From NCBI GenBank assembly GCA_963742795.1, contig CAVUNL010000008.1:310001-374000 (forward strand): a stretch of DNA of 64,000 nt. The letters are read 5' to 3'. This DNA comes from Palsa-504 sp963742795. Lineage in GTDB: Bacteria > Actinomycetota > Actinomycetes > Streptosporangiales > Streptosporangiaceae. Positions within the stretch are counted from its first letter, which is position 1; each line of letters starts with the position of its first letter. The translations under genes and the position numbers were made by a program. The notes under the pieces are model-generated. The model worked only from the letters and a program-made list of their open reading frames with translations, did not search any database and was not told the DNA's origin. Below are positions 1-9,185 of this stretch, in pieces.

Positions 1-238
1 GATCCGCGCCTGCACCGCGCAGCGCGACCCCGACGACGACGACGACAAGCACCTGGACCGCGGGGTGTCGCTGGACACGACATTCGACGGGGCCGGGGTG
101 GTCCACGGCGACCTGACCCCCGAATGCACGGCGATGGTGCAAGCCGTGCTCGACGCCCTGTCCGCCCCGCAGGGCGGCGGGGACCTGCGGACCCGCCCGG
201 AGCGCTATCACGACGCGCTGGCCGAGGCGATGCGCTGA
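1..238 (+). pseudogene. DUF222 (13E12-type) protein, 5' part of an interrupted HNH gene
   Basis: The frame starting at base 2 is open from the window edge to TGA 236-238. It reads as the middle of a DUF222 domain (an acidic Asp run, then '...RYHDALAEAMR'). DUF222 proteins normally continue '..MRRLLASDLLP.RAGQPVKALVHI', and exactly this continuation appears in frame at 9186. The codons ATG CGC at 230-235 are followed directly by a stop here, but by CGG CTG CTG at 9192. I infer one gene split by the DNA in between. These proteins carry a C-terminal HNH nuclease fold; their biological role is not established. The 5' end lies outside the window. Confidence 0.8.
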
Positions 239-300
239 CTCCAAGAATGCATCGTGGCCTGGGTCACATCGGTGCGGTTTGCTTGGCTGCCTTCCAGGGG

Positions 301-1509
301 TTACCGGACGCCCGTAGCCGCGCCCAGCTTGCGCTGAGGCTTCGAACTCGATCCCTGGCCGTGGTCCGGGGGGTGATCGAACCAGCGCTGGATCCGGTTG
401 GCGGCGAAGTCGGCCTTGTCGGCGGCGATCAGCTGTGAGGGTCCCTCCAGATCACCGGAGGAGGCCTGGCCGGGGGGGAAGGTGACGCTGACCCGGCCGA
501 CAAGATTGCGGCCGAATTCCAGGTAGCACGTTCCCCGCCCGTCGTAGGTGATGGCGCCGGGGGTTCCGCGCAGCCGGGAGATGATCTGGGAGGCGGCGAC
601 CAGGGCCTGGCCCTCGGAGAAGGCTCCTGCCTTGGCAGCTCCCATGCTGGTGACCTCGCCCAGCGCGTACACGTCGGGGAATTCGGTTTCCAGGGTGAGC
701 GGGTTGACCGGGACCCACCCGCCGGCGGCCAGGCCCGACGCCTGGACCGCGGAGGGGACCTGGTGGCGGGGCACTCCCAGGAACAGGTCGTAAGGCATAT
801 GGGTTCCGTCGCTGAAGACGGCGACCTTGCGGCCGGGGTCGAGCCGGTCGATGCCCCGGTCCGGGTACCAGGCGATCCCCCGCTCGGCGAACGCGGCCAG
901 CAGCGCCGCTGATGCTGGCGGCGACGGCGGGATGGGTGCCGGCAGGGGCATGACGAGTGAGATGGCGGAGTGGCGGCGCAGGCCGCGCGCGGTGAGGTAG
1001 TCGTGCAGCAGCAGGGCCGTCTCGCTCGGCGCGGGGGGGCACGTGAACGGGGTTGAGGTCACGCCCACGATCACCCGGCCGCCGCCGAAGCGGGCCAGCA
1101 CATCGCGCGCCGCGAACGCGCCCTGATTGGTGTAGAACTCGTGTCCCGCCTCGGCCAGGCCGGGGGTCGCCGCCGGATCCAGGTCAGCGCCCAGCGCCAC
1201 GACGATGATGTCGCCGGCGAAGGAGCCCACGTTGGTGTCGACGCGCCTGGCCTGCGGGTCGATCGAGCTGATGGTGGCCTGGACGAACCGCAGTCCTGGT
1301 TTGTCGATGGCCCGGTAGGGGTGAAACACTTCGGCCGGCCGCCGCTTGCCGAACATGATGTCGAGTTTGGAGAACCCGAACATGAAGCCGTCGGCCTTGT
1401 CGATCAGGGTGATGTCCGCGTCGGGGCCGAGCGTCGAGGACAGCGTCGCCGACAGTTCCAGGCCGCCGCGGCCTGCCCCGAGCACCAGAATCCGGGCCCG
1501 GCGGCTCAC
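301..1509 (-). CDS. Sulfide:quinone oxidoreductase-like FAD/NAD(P) flavoprotein
   Basis: 402 aa from GTG 1509, whose codon overlaps the preceding stop (TGA 1506-1508), implying translational coupling. The N-terminus has the dinucleotide-binding motif VLGAGRGG (about residues 9-16), followed by LIDK. A second FAD motif VYALGE lies near the C-terminus. Cys157 sits in TPFTCPPAPSE, close to the redox-cysteine motif of sulfide:quinone reductases and flavocytochrome c sulfide dehydrogenases, and a second Cys lies in GTCYLEFG. The family oxidises sulfide or persulfide and passes electrons to quinone or another acceptor; the substrate here is inferred. It is the last gene of a leftward operon. The frame runs open into the upstream gene (963 codons in all), but the linker has the codon usage of a wrong frame. 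Confidence 0.7.
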   Translation of the reverse strand: MSRRARILVLGAGRGGLELSATLSSTLGPDADITLIDKADGFMFGFSKLDIMFGKRRPAEVFHPYRAIDKPGLRFVQATISSIDPQARRVDTNVGSFAGDIIVVALGADLDPAATPGLAEAGHEFYTNQGAFAARDVLARFGGGRVIVGVTSTPFTCPPAPSETALLLHDYLTARGLRRHSAISLVMPLPAPIPPSPPASAALLAAFAERGIAWYPDRGIDRLDPGRKVAVFSDGTHMPYDLFLGVPRHQVPSAVQASGLAAGGWVPVNPLTLETEFPDVYALGEVTSMGAAKAGAFSEGQALVAASQIISRLRGTPGAITYDGRGTCYLEFGRNLVGRVSVTFPPGQASSGDLEGPSQLIAADKADFAANRIQRWFDHPPDHGQGSSSKPQRKLGAATGVR

Positions 1510-3192
1510 CGCGTCTGCCGGGAGGTGACGGCGCGGGCCTGGTATGCCTGGTCCTTGCGGGCCTGGCCGCGCCGGACCAGCAGTCCGCGGATCTCGCCGC
1601 CCAGGCACAGGGCCAGGGCCGGTTCCAGCCGTATCAGGGCGAGCCGCAGGCGGCCGGTGTTCAGGGCCGCTGGGCGCCTCTACCGCGTCAGAAGGCAGGT
1701 CGCGGAAGCGCGCGGCGAACTCCCAGAACCGGTAGACGTCGGCGAAGGTGGTGGCCAGGCCGATCGAGGCGCGCGCCGCGCCGGTGGTTTTCCCGTCGAT
1801 CACCTGGAGGAACTCCTGGTAGCGCAGCCGGTCCTTGTCCTTGAAGGCGGCCGCCATCTCCTGTGCGGAGTACCCGAGCGCGACCTCGCGCACGCCGGGG
1901 TTGCAGTGGCAGCCGCTGCGCAGGGAGATTCCCGCCATGTTGGCCCGGCGCTCGACCCGCACCGAGTCGATGAGGATCCCCGAGGGATCGAAGAAGTTCA
2001 TCGCGATGGTGGCTCCGCGGCGGTCGGTGCCGGCCGGGCCGTAGATGCGGACGACGGGCGCGCCGTTGCTGTGGCGCAAGGCGCCGAGTGCTTCAAGCAG
2101 CCAGCCGGTCAGGCACATGACCCTGGTGTGGACGGTCTCGATACCCACCGAGCTGATGTGGTCCAGGCCGATGCCGATGGCCGGGATGCCCAGGTAGTCG
2201 ACGGTCCCGTCCTCGAAGCCGGCCGGTCCCGGAGTCAGGTAGAAGCCCTCGCCGGGGGTGGCTTCGGCTCGCACGGAGGAGAAGGTGATCGTGCCGCCGG
2301 CGTACCACGGGCGGCGCAGCCCGGCCAGCGCCGGCCTGCGCGCCAGGAGCGCCCCGATTCCGGTCGGGTAACCGAAGATCTTGTAAAACGACAAGGACAC
2401 GTAGTCCGGGTGCCACCGGGACAGATCCAGCCGGTTGGCCGGCGCGAACGCGGCGGCGTCCAGCAGCACGTCGTAGCCGGCCGCCTGGGCCTGGGCGATC
2501 CAGGCCAGGGGGTGCTGGACGCCGGAGAAGTTGGACTGGGCCGGGAAGGCGAACAAGTTGCGGGCGGCCGGGCCGGAGCGGCGGCGCCCGAAACGGCGAC
2601 GGCCGGCTGGGGCCGCGGCCTGGAGATGGCGGGCCAGCGTCTCCTGTGATACGCGGAGGTCGGCGGGGGTGAGGGGCACGTAGCTGACCGAGGCGCCTTT
2701 GGCCCGGGCGAACTGCCGGATCCCGTTGACCGAGTTGTGGTTGTCGAAGGTCAGCAGGAACCGGCCGCCCGGCCCGAACGGGTAGGACTCGCCGACCAGC
2801 CGGAGCGCGCCGGTGGCGTTCGGGGTGAAGATGACCTCGTACTCCTGGGGTGAAGCCCGGAAGAACTCCAGGATCTGAGCCCGGGTCGCCTCCACCTGGG
2901 CGGTGGCTTCCCGTGAGGGCAGGTTCTGGGAGTGCGGGTTGCCGAACACGGCGCGCGCCAGCAGGTCCCGGTGGCGCGCCAGCTGACTGTCGGCGTACAG
3001 GCCGCCGCCGGTGTAGTCGAGATAGACGTGGCCGGCTGCGTCCAGCCGGGCATAATCCCTGGCCCGCATGTCGTCCAGAACGGCGGTGCGGGCATAAGCC
3101 GGGTAGCGCCGCTCGAAGTCGGCCAGCGCCGCGGCCATCGCGGTCTGGCCGGTGAGCCTCCCCGCTGGGATCAGGTCACGGGTCGTGATCAT
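1506..3192 (-). CDS. Class V aminotransferase (MoCo sulfurase/cysteine desulfurase-like), frame break near 3' end
   Basis: Start ATG 3190-3192 has a strong AAAGGAGGGG Shine-Dalgarno. It is a PLP enzyme of fold type I: the Schiff-base Lys271 lies in SFYKIFG, and Cys428/Cys430 in SGCHCNPG match the sulfur-accepting cysteine region of molybdenum cofactor sulfurases and cysteine desulfurases. It probably mobilises sulfur from cysteine. The recognisable domain ends near residue 500. From about 1680 down to 1506 the original frame turns Pro/Gly/Arg-rich with A/T third bases, while another frame (no start codon, entered after TAG 1680-1682) has GC-rich third bases and ends at TGA 1506-1508 (tail ..QARAVTSRQTR). 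A single-base indel near 1660-1680 would join them into a protein of about 560 aa. Confidence 0.65.
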
Positions 3193-3252
3193 GGCGGCTC
3201 CCCTCCTTTGGTGATCGTCTTGGTGCGTGTCGTCGTGCTGGGTGTCGCGTCG

Positions 3253-4619
3253 TCACACTGGGCGTCCTTGTGCTGCAGGTCGTCTCACCGCACCAGCCCG
3301 GCTACCGGGCCGGTACCAGCGCGCTCGGCTCCGGTACGGGACCTGACGGCACCTCACCCCGATGAGCGGGCCGGCCTGCTGCGCGGCCATGAAGTATTCG
3401 CAGCCGAAGATCTCCCGGAGCAGGAACTCCGGGAACATGTCCGGCTCCAGCGGGAACTGGCTGCGGTAGGCGGAAAGGGCTTCAACCTTGCGCATGACCT
3501 GGCCGGACACGTCGAGGGAGATGACGCCCGGTCCGGCCCGGACGTTTCCGGCCGCGGGGGACGCGTCCGGCTGCGCGCCGGGCAGGGCGCCGGCCAGGCG
3601 GGCTCCCGGGCCCCGGCCAGCGAACTCGGCTGGCGGTGCCGGGGACAGGACCAGGCAGGTGAGGCTGGCGGCGGCGACCACGTCGCGGCTGCGGGGCCGG
3701 CGCCTGGCGATGCCGAGCTCGCCGAAGAACTCCCCCGCCCCCAGCCGGCCGAGCCGCTCGCGGCGGCCGCCGTTGCCCTGCTGCCACGTCTCCGCTTCAC
3801 CGGACAAGATCAAGAACAGCTCGGCGGCCGCCTCGCCCTGCTCGACGACGGACGAACCCGGCGGGTACCAGCGGACCTGGACGTGGTCGCGGATGTGGCC
3901 CATGGTGCGGGCCGCCTCGGCCAGCAGCAGGAGAGCGTGGGCAAAGGCGGGCGTCCCGGCAAAGCGGCCCGGCTGGCTGGTCAGCCAGGTCGCCAGCCGT
4001 TCGGTGATCAGCAGGTCGCCCGGCGGGAAGCACCGGTAGTACAGCCGGGGCGGCCTGAGCAGGGGCCGGGGAACCGCCCGGTCCGGGCGGCGGCCGGGCC
4101 GGCGGGCCGCTGGCAGGCGGCCGTCGTCACCGCGCTGATGGTGACGTGGTCGGGATGGCCGTAGCCGCCGTCGGGACCGAACGTGATGACGACGTCCGGC
4201 CGGAACTCGCCGATGACCTCGGCCACCTCATCCACCAGGGCCGAGAACCCGGCGTCGGCGAGGGTGCCGTCGACGTGGTCCAGGCAGCGCACCCTGGTGA
4301 TGCCGAGGCGCTCGCAGGCCAGGCGCAGCTCGGCCTCCCGGACAGCGGCGATGGTCCGCCGGTTACCGGCGGCAGCGTCGCGGATCTGGCCCGCCTGGCC
4401 CCGGGTCGCCGACACCACCATGATCTCGGCACCCTGTCCGGCGTAACGGGCGAACGTGCCCCCGGCGCAGAACGTCTCGTCGTCAGGATGGGCGAAGACA
4501 CCGAGCAGGCGGCGGCCTCCCGGTGGCAAGCCCTCATCGAGCAGGTCCGCGCGGGGCAGGCCCTGACCGGAACCGGGCCCGGCAAGGCCGGGATCACGAC
4601 CCGCGCACGCACCGGTCAC
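3253..4619 (-). pseudogene. PIG-L/LmbE-type deacetylase fused to a cyclic-nucleotide-binding domain (frameshifted)
   Basis: GTG 4617-4619 overlaps the peroxiredoxin stop (TGA 4616-4618). The first frame gives a PIG-L N-terminal domain with the zinc motif AHPDDE (about residues 43-48), then DGGYGHPDH, and runs off to a stop at 4008. From about 4090 the downstream frame takes over (LYYRCFPPGDLL...), continues into a cNMP-binding domain (PPGSSVVEQGE, FGELGIA) and ends with the PIG-L C-terminal signature SAYRSQFPLEPDMFP. Both halves are convincing and differ by one base in frame, with the break in the GC-rich stretch 4060-4110. PIG-L enzymes remove N-acetyl groups from amino sugars, as MshB does in mycothiol synthesis. 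A cyclic-nucleotide domain would be an unusual control. Either a decayed gene or a sequence indel. Confidence 0.65.
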
Positions 4620-5272
4620 CTCGGCTCGGGGACGACGCGGATGTAGGGCTTGACGGACTTCCACTCGCCGAAGGTCCCCCTCGCCTCGTCGTCGGACACC
4701 GTGAGGGCGATCATCACATCGTCGCCCGGCTTCCAGTTGGCCGGCGTCACGACCCGGTGCCTGGCGGTCAGCTGGAGCGAGTCGATGACCCGCAGCAGCT
4801 CGGCGAAGTTGCGGCCGGTCGCGTTCGGGTACACCACGATGAGCCTGATCTTCTTATCCGGGCTTATCACGAACACGTTCCGGACGGTCAGGTTGTCAAG
4901 TGCGCAGCGCGAGCTGGCGTCACCCGAAGCGGAGGCGGGCAGCATCCCGTAGAGCTTGGACACATTGAGATCCGTGTCGCCGATGATCGGGTAGCCGGGT
5001 CGCGCACCCTGGGTCTCCTCGATGTCATCAGCCCACCTGTTGTGGCTCTCGGTGGCGTCCACCGAAAGGCCGATGACCTTCACCCCGCGGCGTTCGAACT
5101 CCGGCGCCAGCTTGGCCACCTGCCCGAGCTCGGTGGTGCACACCGGGGTGAAGTCCTTGGGATGCGAGAACAGCACCGCCCAGGAATCTCCGATCCACTC
5201 GTGGAAGCTGATCCTGCCCTGGGTAGTGTCGGCCTCGAAATCCGGTGCGGTGTCGTTGATGGACAGTCCCAT
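4616..5272 (-). CDS. 1-Cys peroxiredoxin (Prx6 type), copy 1
   Basis: 218 aa. Start ATG 5272 has AAAGGAG upstream. The peroxidatic Cys45 lies in FTPVCTTELG. The C-terminal part (NWKPGDDVMIAL... VKPYIRVVPEPR) is the extra domain of Prx6-type enzymes, which reduce H2O2 and organic or lipid peroxides in the cytoplasm. It is first gene of the leftward operon. A second copy at 50814-51470 differs by only about six substitutions seen by eye (three amino acids), although the neighbouring regulators have diverged much more. Confidence 0.88.
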   Translation of the reverse strand: MGLSINDTAPDFEADTTQGRISFHEWIGDSWAVLFSHPKDFTPVCTTELGQVAKLAPEFERRGVKVIGLSVDATESHNRWADDIEETQGARPGYPIIGDTDLNVSKLYGMLPASASGDASSRCALDNLTVRNVFVISPDKKIRLIVVYPNATGRNFAELLRVIDSLQLTARHRVVTPANWKPGDDVMIALTVSDDEARGTFGEWKSVKPYIRVVPEPR

Positions 5273-5647
5273 TTGTCATACTCCTTTGTCGTTTGCGATA
5301 GTTGTGTTGCCCTGCCGTTTGCTGCTCAGCAAGCTGAAGGCGGCGTCGCCGGCCGTGGCGGTGGCGACGGGGTCGAGTTCCTCGCTATTGCGCCGGGCCG
5401 GAGATTCCCGCCGTCGGTTGCTATGCTGCCGCCCGACCAGGGCGATCACCACACATGTCGGCCACAGGAGACCCACAGGATCGTGTCCCGCCCGGGCTCC
5501 GCCGCTGAAAGCTACCCGGTGACCTGCTGCCCCGCGTTGGCCGCGCTGCCAGCGCGGTTGTTAGGCTGGCTGGCAGGGTCCTGTCCGTGCCGTGGCCGGG
5601 CGTCCCCGGTGAACGGCACGCGGGGTTTCGTGAGGGGCGATGGGCCG
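5273..5647. promoter_or_regulatory. Divergent intergenic region between peroxiredoxin and NB-ARC regulator
   Basis: About 375 bases without a convincing gene. It must hold the promoters of the leftward redox operon and of the rightward regulator. The segment about 5430-5500 (GACCAGGGCGATCACCAC and onward) is also present upstream of the second regulator copy (from about 51518), but about 130 bases at 5290-5420 have no counterpart there. I see no clear operator palindrome. Confidence 0.45.
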
Positions 5648-8353
5648 GTGGCGGAGCAGCCTGCGCTGAGCTTTGCCGGGCTGCTGCGGCAGCTGCGGGA
5701 CGAGGCCGGGCTGACCCAGGAGGATCTGGCGGAGGCGGCGGGCCTGTCCCCGCGGTCGGTCAGCGACCTGGAGCGGGGCGTGAACCGGACGGCCCGCCAT
5801 GACACGGCCCGGCTGCTGGCCGGCGCGCTGGGCCTGACCGGGCCGCGGCGGGCGCTGTTCGAAGCCGCGGCGCGGGGCCGGGCCCCGGCGGGCGAGGTGC
5901 TGGCCGCCGGGGAAGCCGCGGCCGCGGCAGCGGCGACCCGGACGCTGCCCCGCGATATCGCCAGCTTCACCGGCCGCGCGGCCGACCTGGCCCAGCTGGC
6001 CGGCGCGGTGACGGCCGCCGCGGCGGCCGGCGGAGGGGTGGTGGGGATCCACGCGATCGGCGGGATGGCCGGGATCGGCAAGACGGCGTTTGCGGTGCAC
6101 GCGGCGCACCGGCTGGCCGACCATTTCCCGGACGGGCAGTTTTTTCTGCCGCTGCACGCCCACACGCCGGGGCAGCGGCCGGTCGACCCCGCCGATGCGC
6201 TAGCCAGCCTGCTGCTAAGCGCCGGGGTCGGGGCACAGCAGATCCCGGCCGGGCTGGCGGCCCGGGCCGGGCGGTGGCGGGATTACCTGGCCGGGAAGAA
6301 GGCGCTGCTGCTGCTGGATGACGCGGCCTCTCATGAGCAGGTCACCCCGCTGCTGCCCGGGACGGCGGGCAGCCTGGTGCTGATCACCAGCCGCCGGCAC
6401 CTGACTGCGCTGACCGACGCGGCGGCGATCAGCCTGGACACGCTAGCGCCGGGCGAGGCCGCGGCGCTGCTGGCCCGGCTGGCCGGCCGCCCCGACCTGC
6501 AGGCCGGTGACGCCGCGGTGGACGAGATGACCCGGTTGTGCGGGTACCTGCCGCTGGCGATCGGGATGCTGGCCCGCCAGCTGCATCATCACCCGGCCTG
6601 GACCGCGGCGGGCCTGGCCGCCGAGCTGGCCGCCGCGGCGGGCCGGCTGGAGCTGATGCGCGCGGAGAACCTGTCGGTGGCGGCCGCGTTCGACCTGTCC
6701 TACCAGGACCTGACCGAAGGCCAGCAGCGGCTGTTCCGCCGCCTGGGGGTGCACCCGGGCACCGACATCGACGCGTACGCGGCGGCCGCGCTGGACGGCA
6801 CTGGCCTGGCCGCCGCCCGCCGTCACCTGGACGGCCTGTACGATCAGTACCTGCTGGCCGAGCCGGCCCGCGGCCGGTACCGGCTGCACGACTTGCTCCG
6901 TGAGCACGCCGGCGCGCTGGCCGGGGCCGGTGACCCGGCGGATGCCGGCGCGGCGGCCGGGCGGCTGCTGGATTACTATCTGCACACCGCCGCAGCGGCC
7001 GGCCAGCACATCGCCACCCGGACCACCGCCGCCGCCCGGCCGCCGCCCGGCGACCAGCCGGCCGTCGCCCCGCCGCTGTCCGCCGCCGGGCGGGCGTCGG
7101 CCTGGCTGGAGGCCGAGCGGGCGAACCTGCACGCGGCGGCCGGGTTCGCCGCCGCGAGCGGGCGGCCCGGGCATGCCATCGCCATCCCCGCCGCGATCAG
7201 CGGCTTCCTGTTCACCCGGGGTCACTGGGACCAGGCCGTCGGCCTGCACCAGGCCGCCCTGGCCACCGCGCGGCAGGCCGGGGACCGGGCCGGGCAGGCC
7301 GGTGCCCTCAACGAGCTGGGCCTCCTGCAGCGGGCAACCGGAGCCTATCCGGCCGCCGCCGCCAGCCTGACCCGGGCGCTGGAGCTGTACCGCGGCCTCG
7401 ACGACCGGCTCGGCCAGGCCAGCGCTCTAGACAATCTGGGCAGGACGCAATATCAGACCGGCGAGTACCCGGCCGCCGCTGCCAGCCATCAGCACGCTCT
7501 CGCGCTGTACCGCGACCTCGGTCACCCTGCCGGCCAGGCCATGGCCCTTACCAATCTAAGCGAGGTGCAACGGTTGATCGGGGACTACGCCGCCGCCGCC
7601 GCCGGCCTGACCCAGGCGCTGCACATGTTCCGCGACCTCGGGCACCGGACGGGCGAGGCCAGAGCCATCACCAATCTGGGCCTCGTGCAAGTGCGGACCG
7701 GGGACTACCCGGCCGCCGCCGCCAGCTTGACCGAGGCGCTGGGCCTGTTCCGTGACCTCGGCGACCGGCAGGGCCAAGCCATGGTCTTCCTCAATCTGGG
7801 CGAGGTGCAACGGTTGACCGGGGACTACCCGTCCGCCACCGCCAGCCAGCAGCAGGCGCTGGACATGTTGCGCGACCTCGGGCACCGGATGGGCCAGGCC
7901 GGCGCCATCGCCAATCTGGGCGCCGTGCAATCGCTAAGCGGGGACTACCCGGCCGCCGTCGCCAGCCTGACGCAGGCGCTGGACATGTTCCGCGAGCTCG
8001 GTCACCGGGACGGCCAGGCTGGGGTACTGAACGACCTGGGCGAGGTGCTGGCCCGATCCACGGACAGCCACCAGGCCCGCGACCACCACGCCCGGGCGCT
8101 GGCCATCGCCCGCGAGATCAGCGCGCCGCTGGAGGAAGCACGCGCCCTGGAAGGCCTCGGCCACTGCCTGCTCCAGGACGGCAGCCCCGGCGACGCCGCC
8201 GGGCACTGGCAGCAGGCACTGACGATCTACGAGCGCATCGGCGCCCCGGACGCCCGGCGGATCCAGGAAACCCTGCGCCAGCACGGCATTACAACAGCCC
8301 GGCCGCCTCCCAGCGGCGAAAACCGTCAGCCCGGCGCCCCCACCGCGCTGTGA
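5648..8353 (+). CDS. HTH-NB-ARC-TPR transcriptional regulator (STAND family), copy 1
   Basis: About 901 aa. GTG 5648 is chosen because GAGGGG (5632-5637) lies ten bases upstream; GTG 5630 is an in-frame alternative, and the frame is open much further upstream without coding character. Domains: Xre-like HTH (residues about 9-65, GLTQEDLAEAAGLSPRSVSD); NB-ARC NTPase with P-loop GGMAGIGKT (138-146), kinase-2 LLLLDDA and the GLPLA-like CGYLPLAIG; a winged region ending LHDLLREHA; then six to seven TPR units with NLG..Q...GDYPAA signatures. Such STAND regulators bind DNA and switch with ATP and an unknown ligand. Divergent to the peroxiredoxin, which is its likely target. Confidence 0.82.
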   Translation: MAEQPALSFAGLLRQLRDEAGLTQEDLAEAAGLSPRSVSDLERGVNRTARHDTARLLAGALGLTGPRRALFEAAARGRAPAGEVLAAGEAAAAAAATRTLPRDIASFTGRAADLAQLAGAVTAAAAAGGGVVGIHAIGGMAGIGKTAFAVHAAHRLADHFPDGQFFLPLHAHTPGQRPVDPADALASLLLSAGVGAQQIPAGLAARAGRWRDYLAGKKALLLLDDAASHEQVTPLLPGTAGSLVLITSRRHLTALTDAAAISLDTLAPGEAAALLARLAGRPDLQAGDAAVDEMTRLCGYLPLAIGMLARQLHHHPAWTAAGLAAELAAAAGRLELMRAENLSVAAAFDLSYQDLTEGQQRLFRRLGVHPGTDIDAYAAAALDGTGLAAARRHLDGLYDQYLLAEPARGRYRLHDLLREHAGALAGAGDPADAGAAAGRLLDYYLHTAAAAGQHIATRTTAAARPPPGDQPAVAPPLSAAGRASAWLEAERANLHAAAGFAAASGRPGHAIAIPAAISGFLFTRGHWDQAVGLHQAALATARQAGDRAGQAGALNELGLLQRATGAYPAAAASLTRALELYRGLDDRLGQASALDNLGRTQYQTGEYPAAAASHQHALALYRDLGHPAGQAMALTNLSEVQRLIGDYAAAAAGLTQALHMFRDLGHRTGEARAITNLGLVQVRTGDYPAAAASLTEALGLFRDLGDRQGQAMVFLNLGEVQRLTGDYPSATASQQQALDMLRDLGHRMGQAGAIANLGAVQSLSGDYPAAVASLTQALDMFRELGHRDGQAGVLNDLGEVLARSTDSHQARDHHARALAIAREISAPLEEARALEGLGHCLLQDGSPGDAAGHWQQALTIYERIGAPDARRIQETLRQHGITTARPPPSGENRQPGAPTAL
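7300..8040 (+). repeat. 120-bp tandem repeats encoding TPR units
   Basis: The TPR part repeats at the DNA level with a 120-base (40-codon) period, visible from the recurring GGGGACTACCCGGCCGCC and CGCGACCTCGG blocks. About six units. This is an expandable array that could vary in number by recombination. Confidence 0.8.
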
Positions 8354-8420
8354 GCCACCAGCGGGCGGCGCGGATGCGGGCGTCAGCGGCGGCGCGCGGG
8401 CCGTCTGGCGGTGCGAGATT

Positions 8421-8635
8421 CTATGGTGAACGGTCCGCGGCGGGTCGAGCCGTGAGGCGGGCGGTCAGGTCGACAGGCTGGCAGGTGAACGCGAATCGTT
8501 CACCTACCATCGGGGCCGAGAGTCTCCCGAAGCTCCGGACCAGCATGGCCGCGACCATGGTTGCTTCGAACATCGCCAGATTGCGGCCCGGGCAGTCGTG
8601 CGGGATGGCGCCGAAAGGCGGGAACGTCCGGGTGG
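8421..8635 (-). pseudogene. Cytochrome P450 C-terminal fragment
   Basis: Reading leftward to TAG 8421-8423, one frame gives PPFGAIPHDCPGRNLAMFEA, the heme-ligand signature of P450s (FG...H.C.G..LA). It is followed by MVAAMLVRSFG and a tail of normal length. Upstream the frame is open but not P450-like, and no I-helix or ExxR region is present, so only the last ~70 codons survive. It lies just past the end of the peroxiredoxin/regulator module, suggesting truncation when that module or the larger insert arrived. Confidence 0.75.
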
Positions 8636-9073
8636 CCGAGGGAGGTGATCGCTCCGGTACGACACAAGGCTGCGCCGCGCCGAGCGGGGCGCTGTCCAGG
8701 TCAGTCGTGGACGCTGGCGCGCGGACGAGAAGCCGTCACCGTGAGTGATCGTCTCGCCGATGGTCCTGTCCCGCCCTCGCGCGCGTCTGCACGTAAACGC
8801 ACGCACACAGGCTATGGGACGAACGATGGGACGAGCACGGAGCGTCGCATGCCACAGAGCAACCCTCCATGAGCCATGAGGAGCGGAGACCACCTCGCAA
8901 ACCGGCGCGGAAGACGAGCGATGTTCACGAGTCGGGCACGGGTTTCCGGAGCAGATCGAAGACCCGGTAGCGGTGGCGATGCTCGCCGCGATCCTGCGCG
9001 GCATTCCTAAACCCCGGCCACAAAGCGAAAGCACCAGCCATGAACGGAACTCAGCGGCATTATCGAGAAGAGT

Positions 9074-9104
9074 GGCGGAGACGGTGACCATGACCGTCTC
9101 CGCC
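9074..9104. terminator. 12-bp perfect inverted repeat
   Basis: GGCGGAGACGGT (9074-9085) and ACCGTCTCCGCC (9093-9104) form a perfect 12-bp stem with a 7-base loop, followed by GCCCTTTC. It could end transcription leaving the insert, although there is no real U tract. It lies about 80 bases inside the right end of the insert. The rest of 8354-9185, outside the P450 stump, shows no gene I can support. Confidence 0.4.
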
Positions 9105-9185
9105 GCCCTTTCGCGCCGGTAGCTACGCCCGGTCTGCCTGAGTGTCGTTCATGAGCCAATCACGATGCAAAATCGCAGCCGACGC

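Larger units (their letters stand above)
236..9185. mobile_element. Putative ~8.95 kb insertion inside the DUF222/HNH gene
   Basis: The two halves of one DUF222/HNH gene end and resume at the same six bases, ATGCGC (230-235 and 9186-9191), as expected of a target duplication or a microhomology junction. TGCATCGTG at 248-256 reappears inverted (CACGATGCA) at 9161-9169, 12 and 16 bases from the two ends, which could be a degenerate terminal inverted repeat. The cargo is a redox operon, an NB-ARC/TPR regulator and a P450 stump. I found no transposase, integrase or att-tRNA, so the mobilisation route is unknown. The alternative is recombination between two different DUF222 genes. Confidence 0.5.

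Noticed and set aside
301..3192. A single 963-residue aminotransferase/flavoprotein fusion
   Set aside because: The bridging ~60 codons have wrong-frame codon usage, and a different frame gives a natural end overlapping the flavoprotein GTG start.
4523..5647. N-terminal extension of the NB-ARC regulator
   Set aside because: It lies antisense to the peroxiredoxin and has no regulator-like sequence before GTG 5630/5648.
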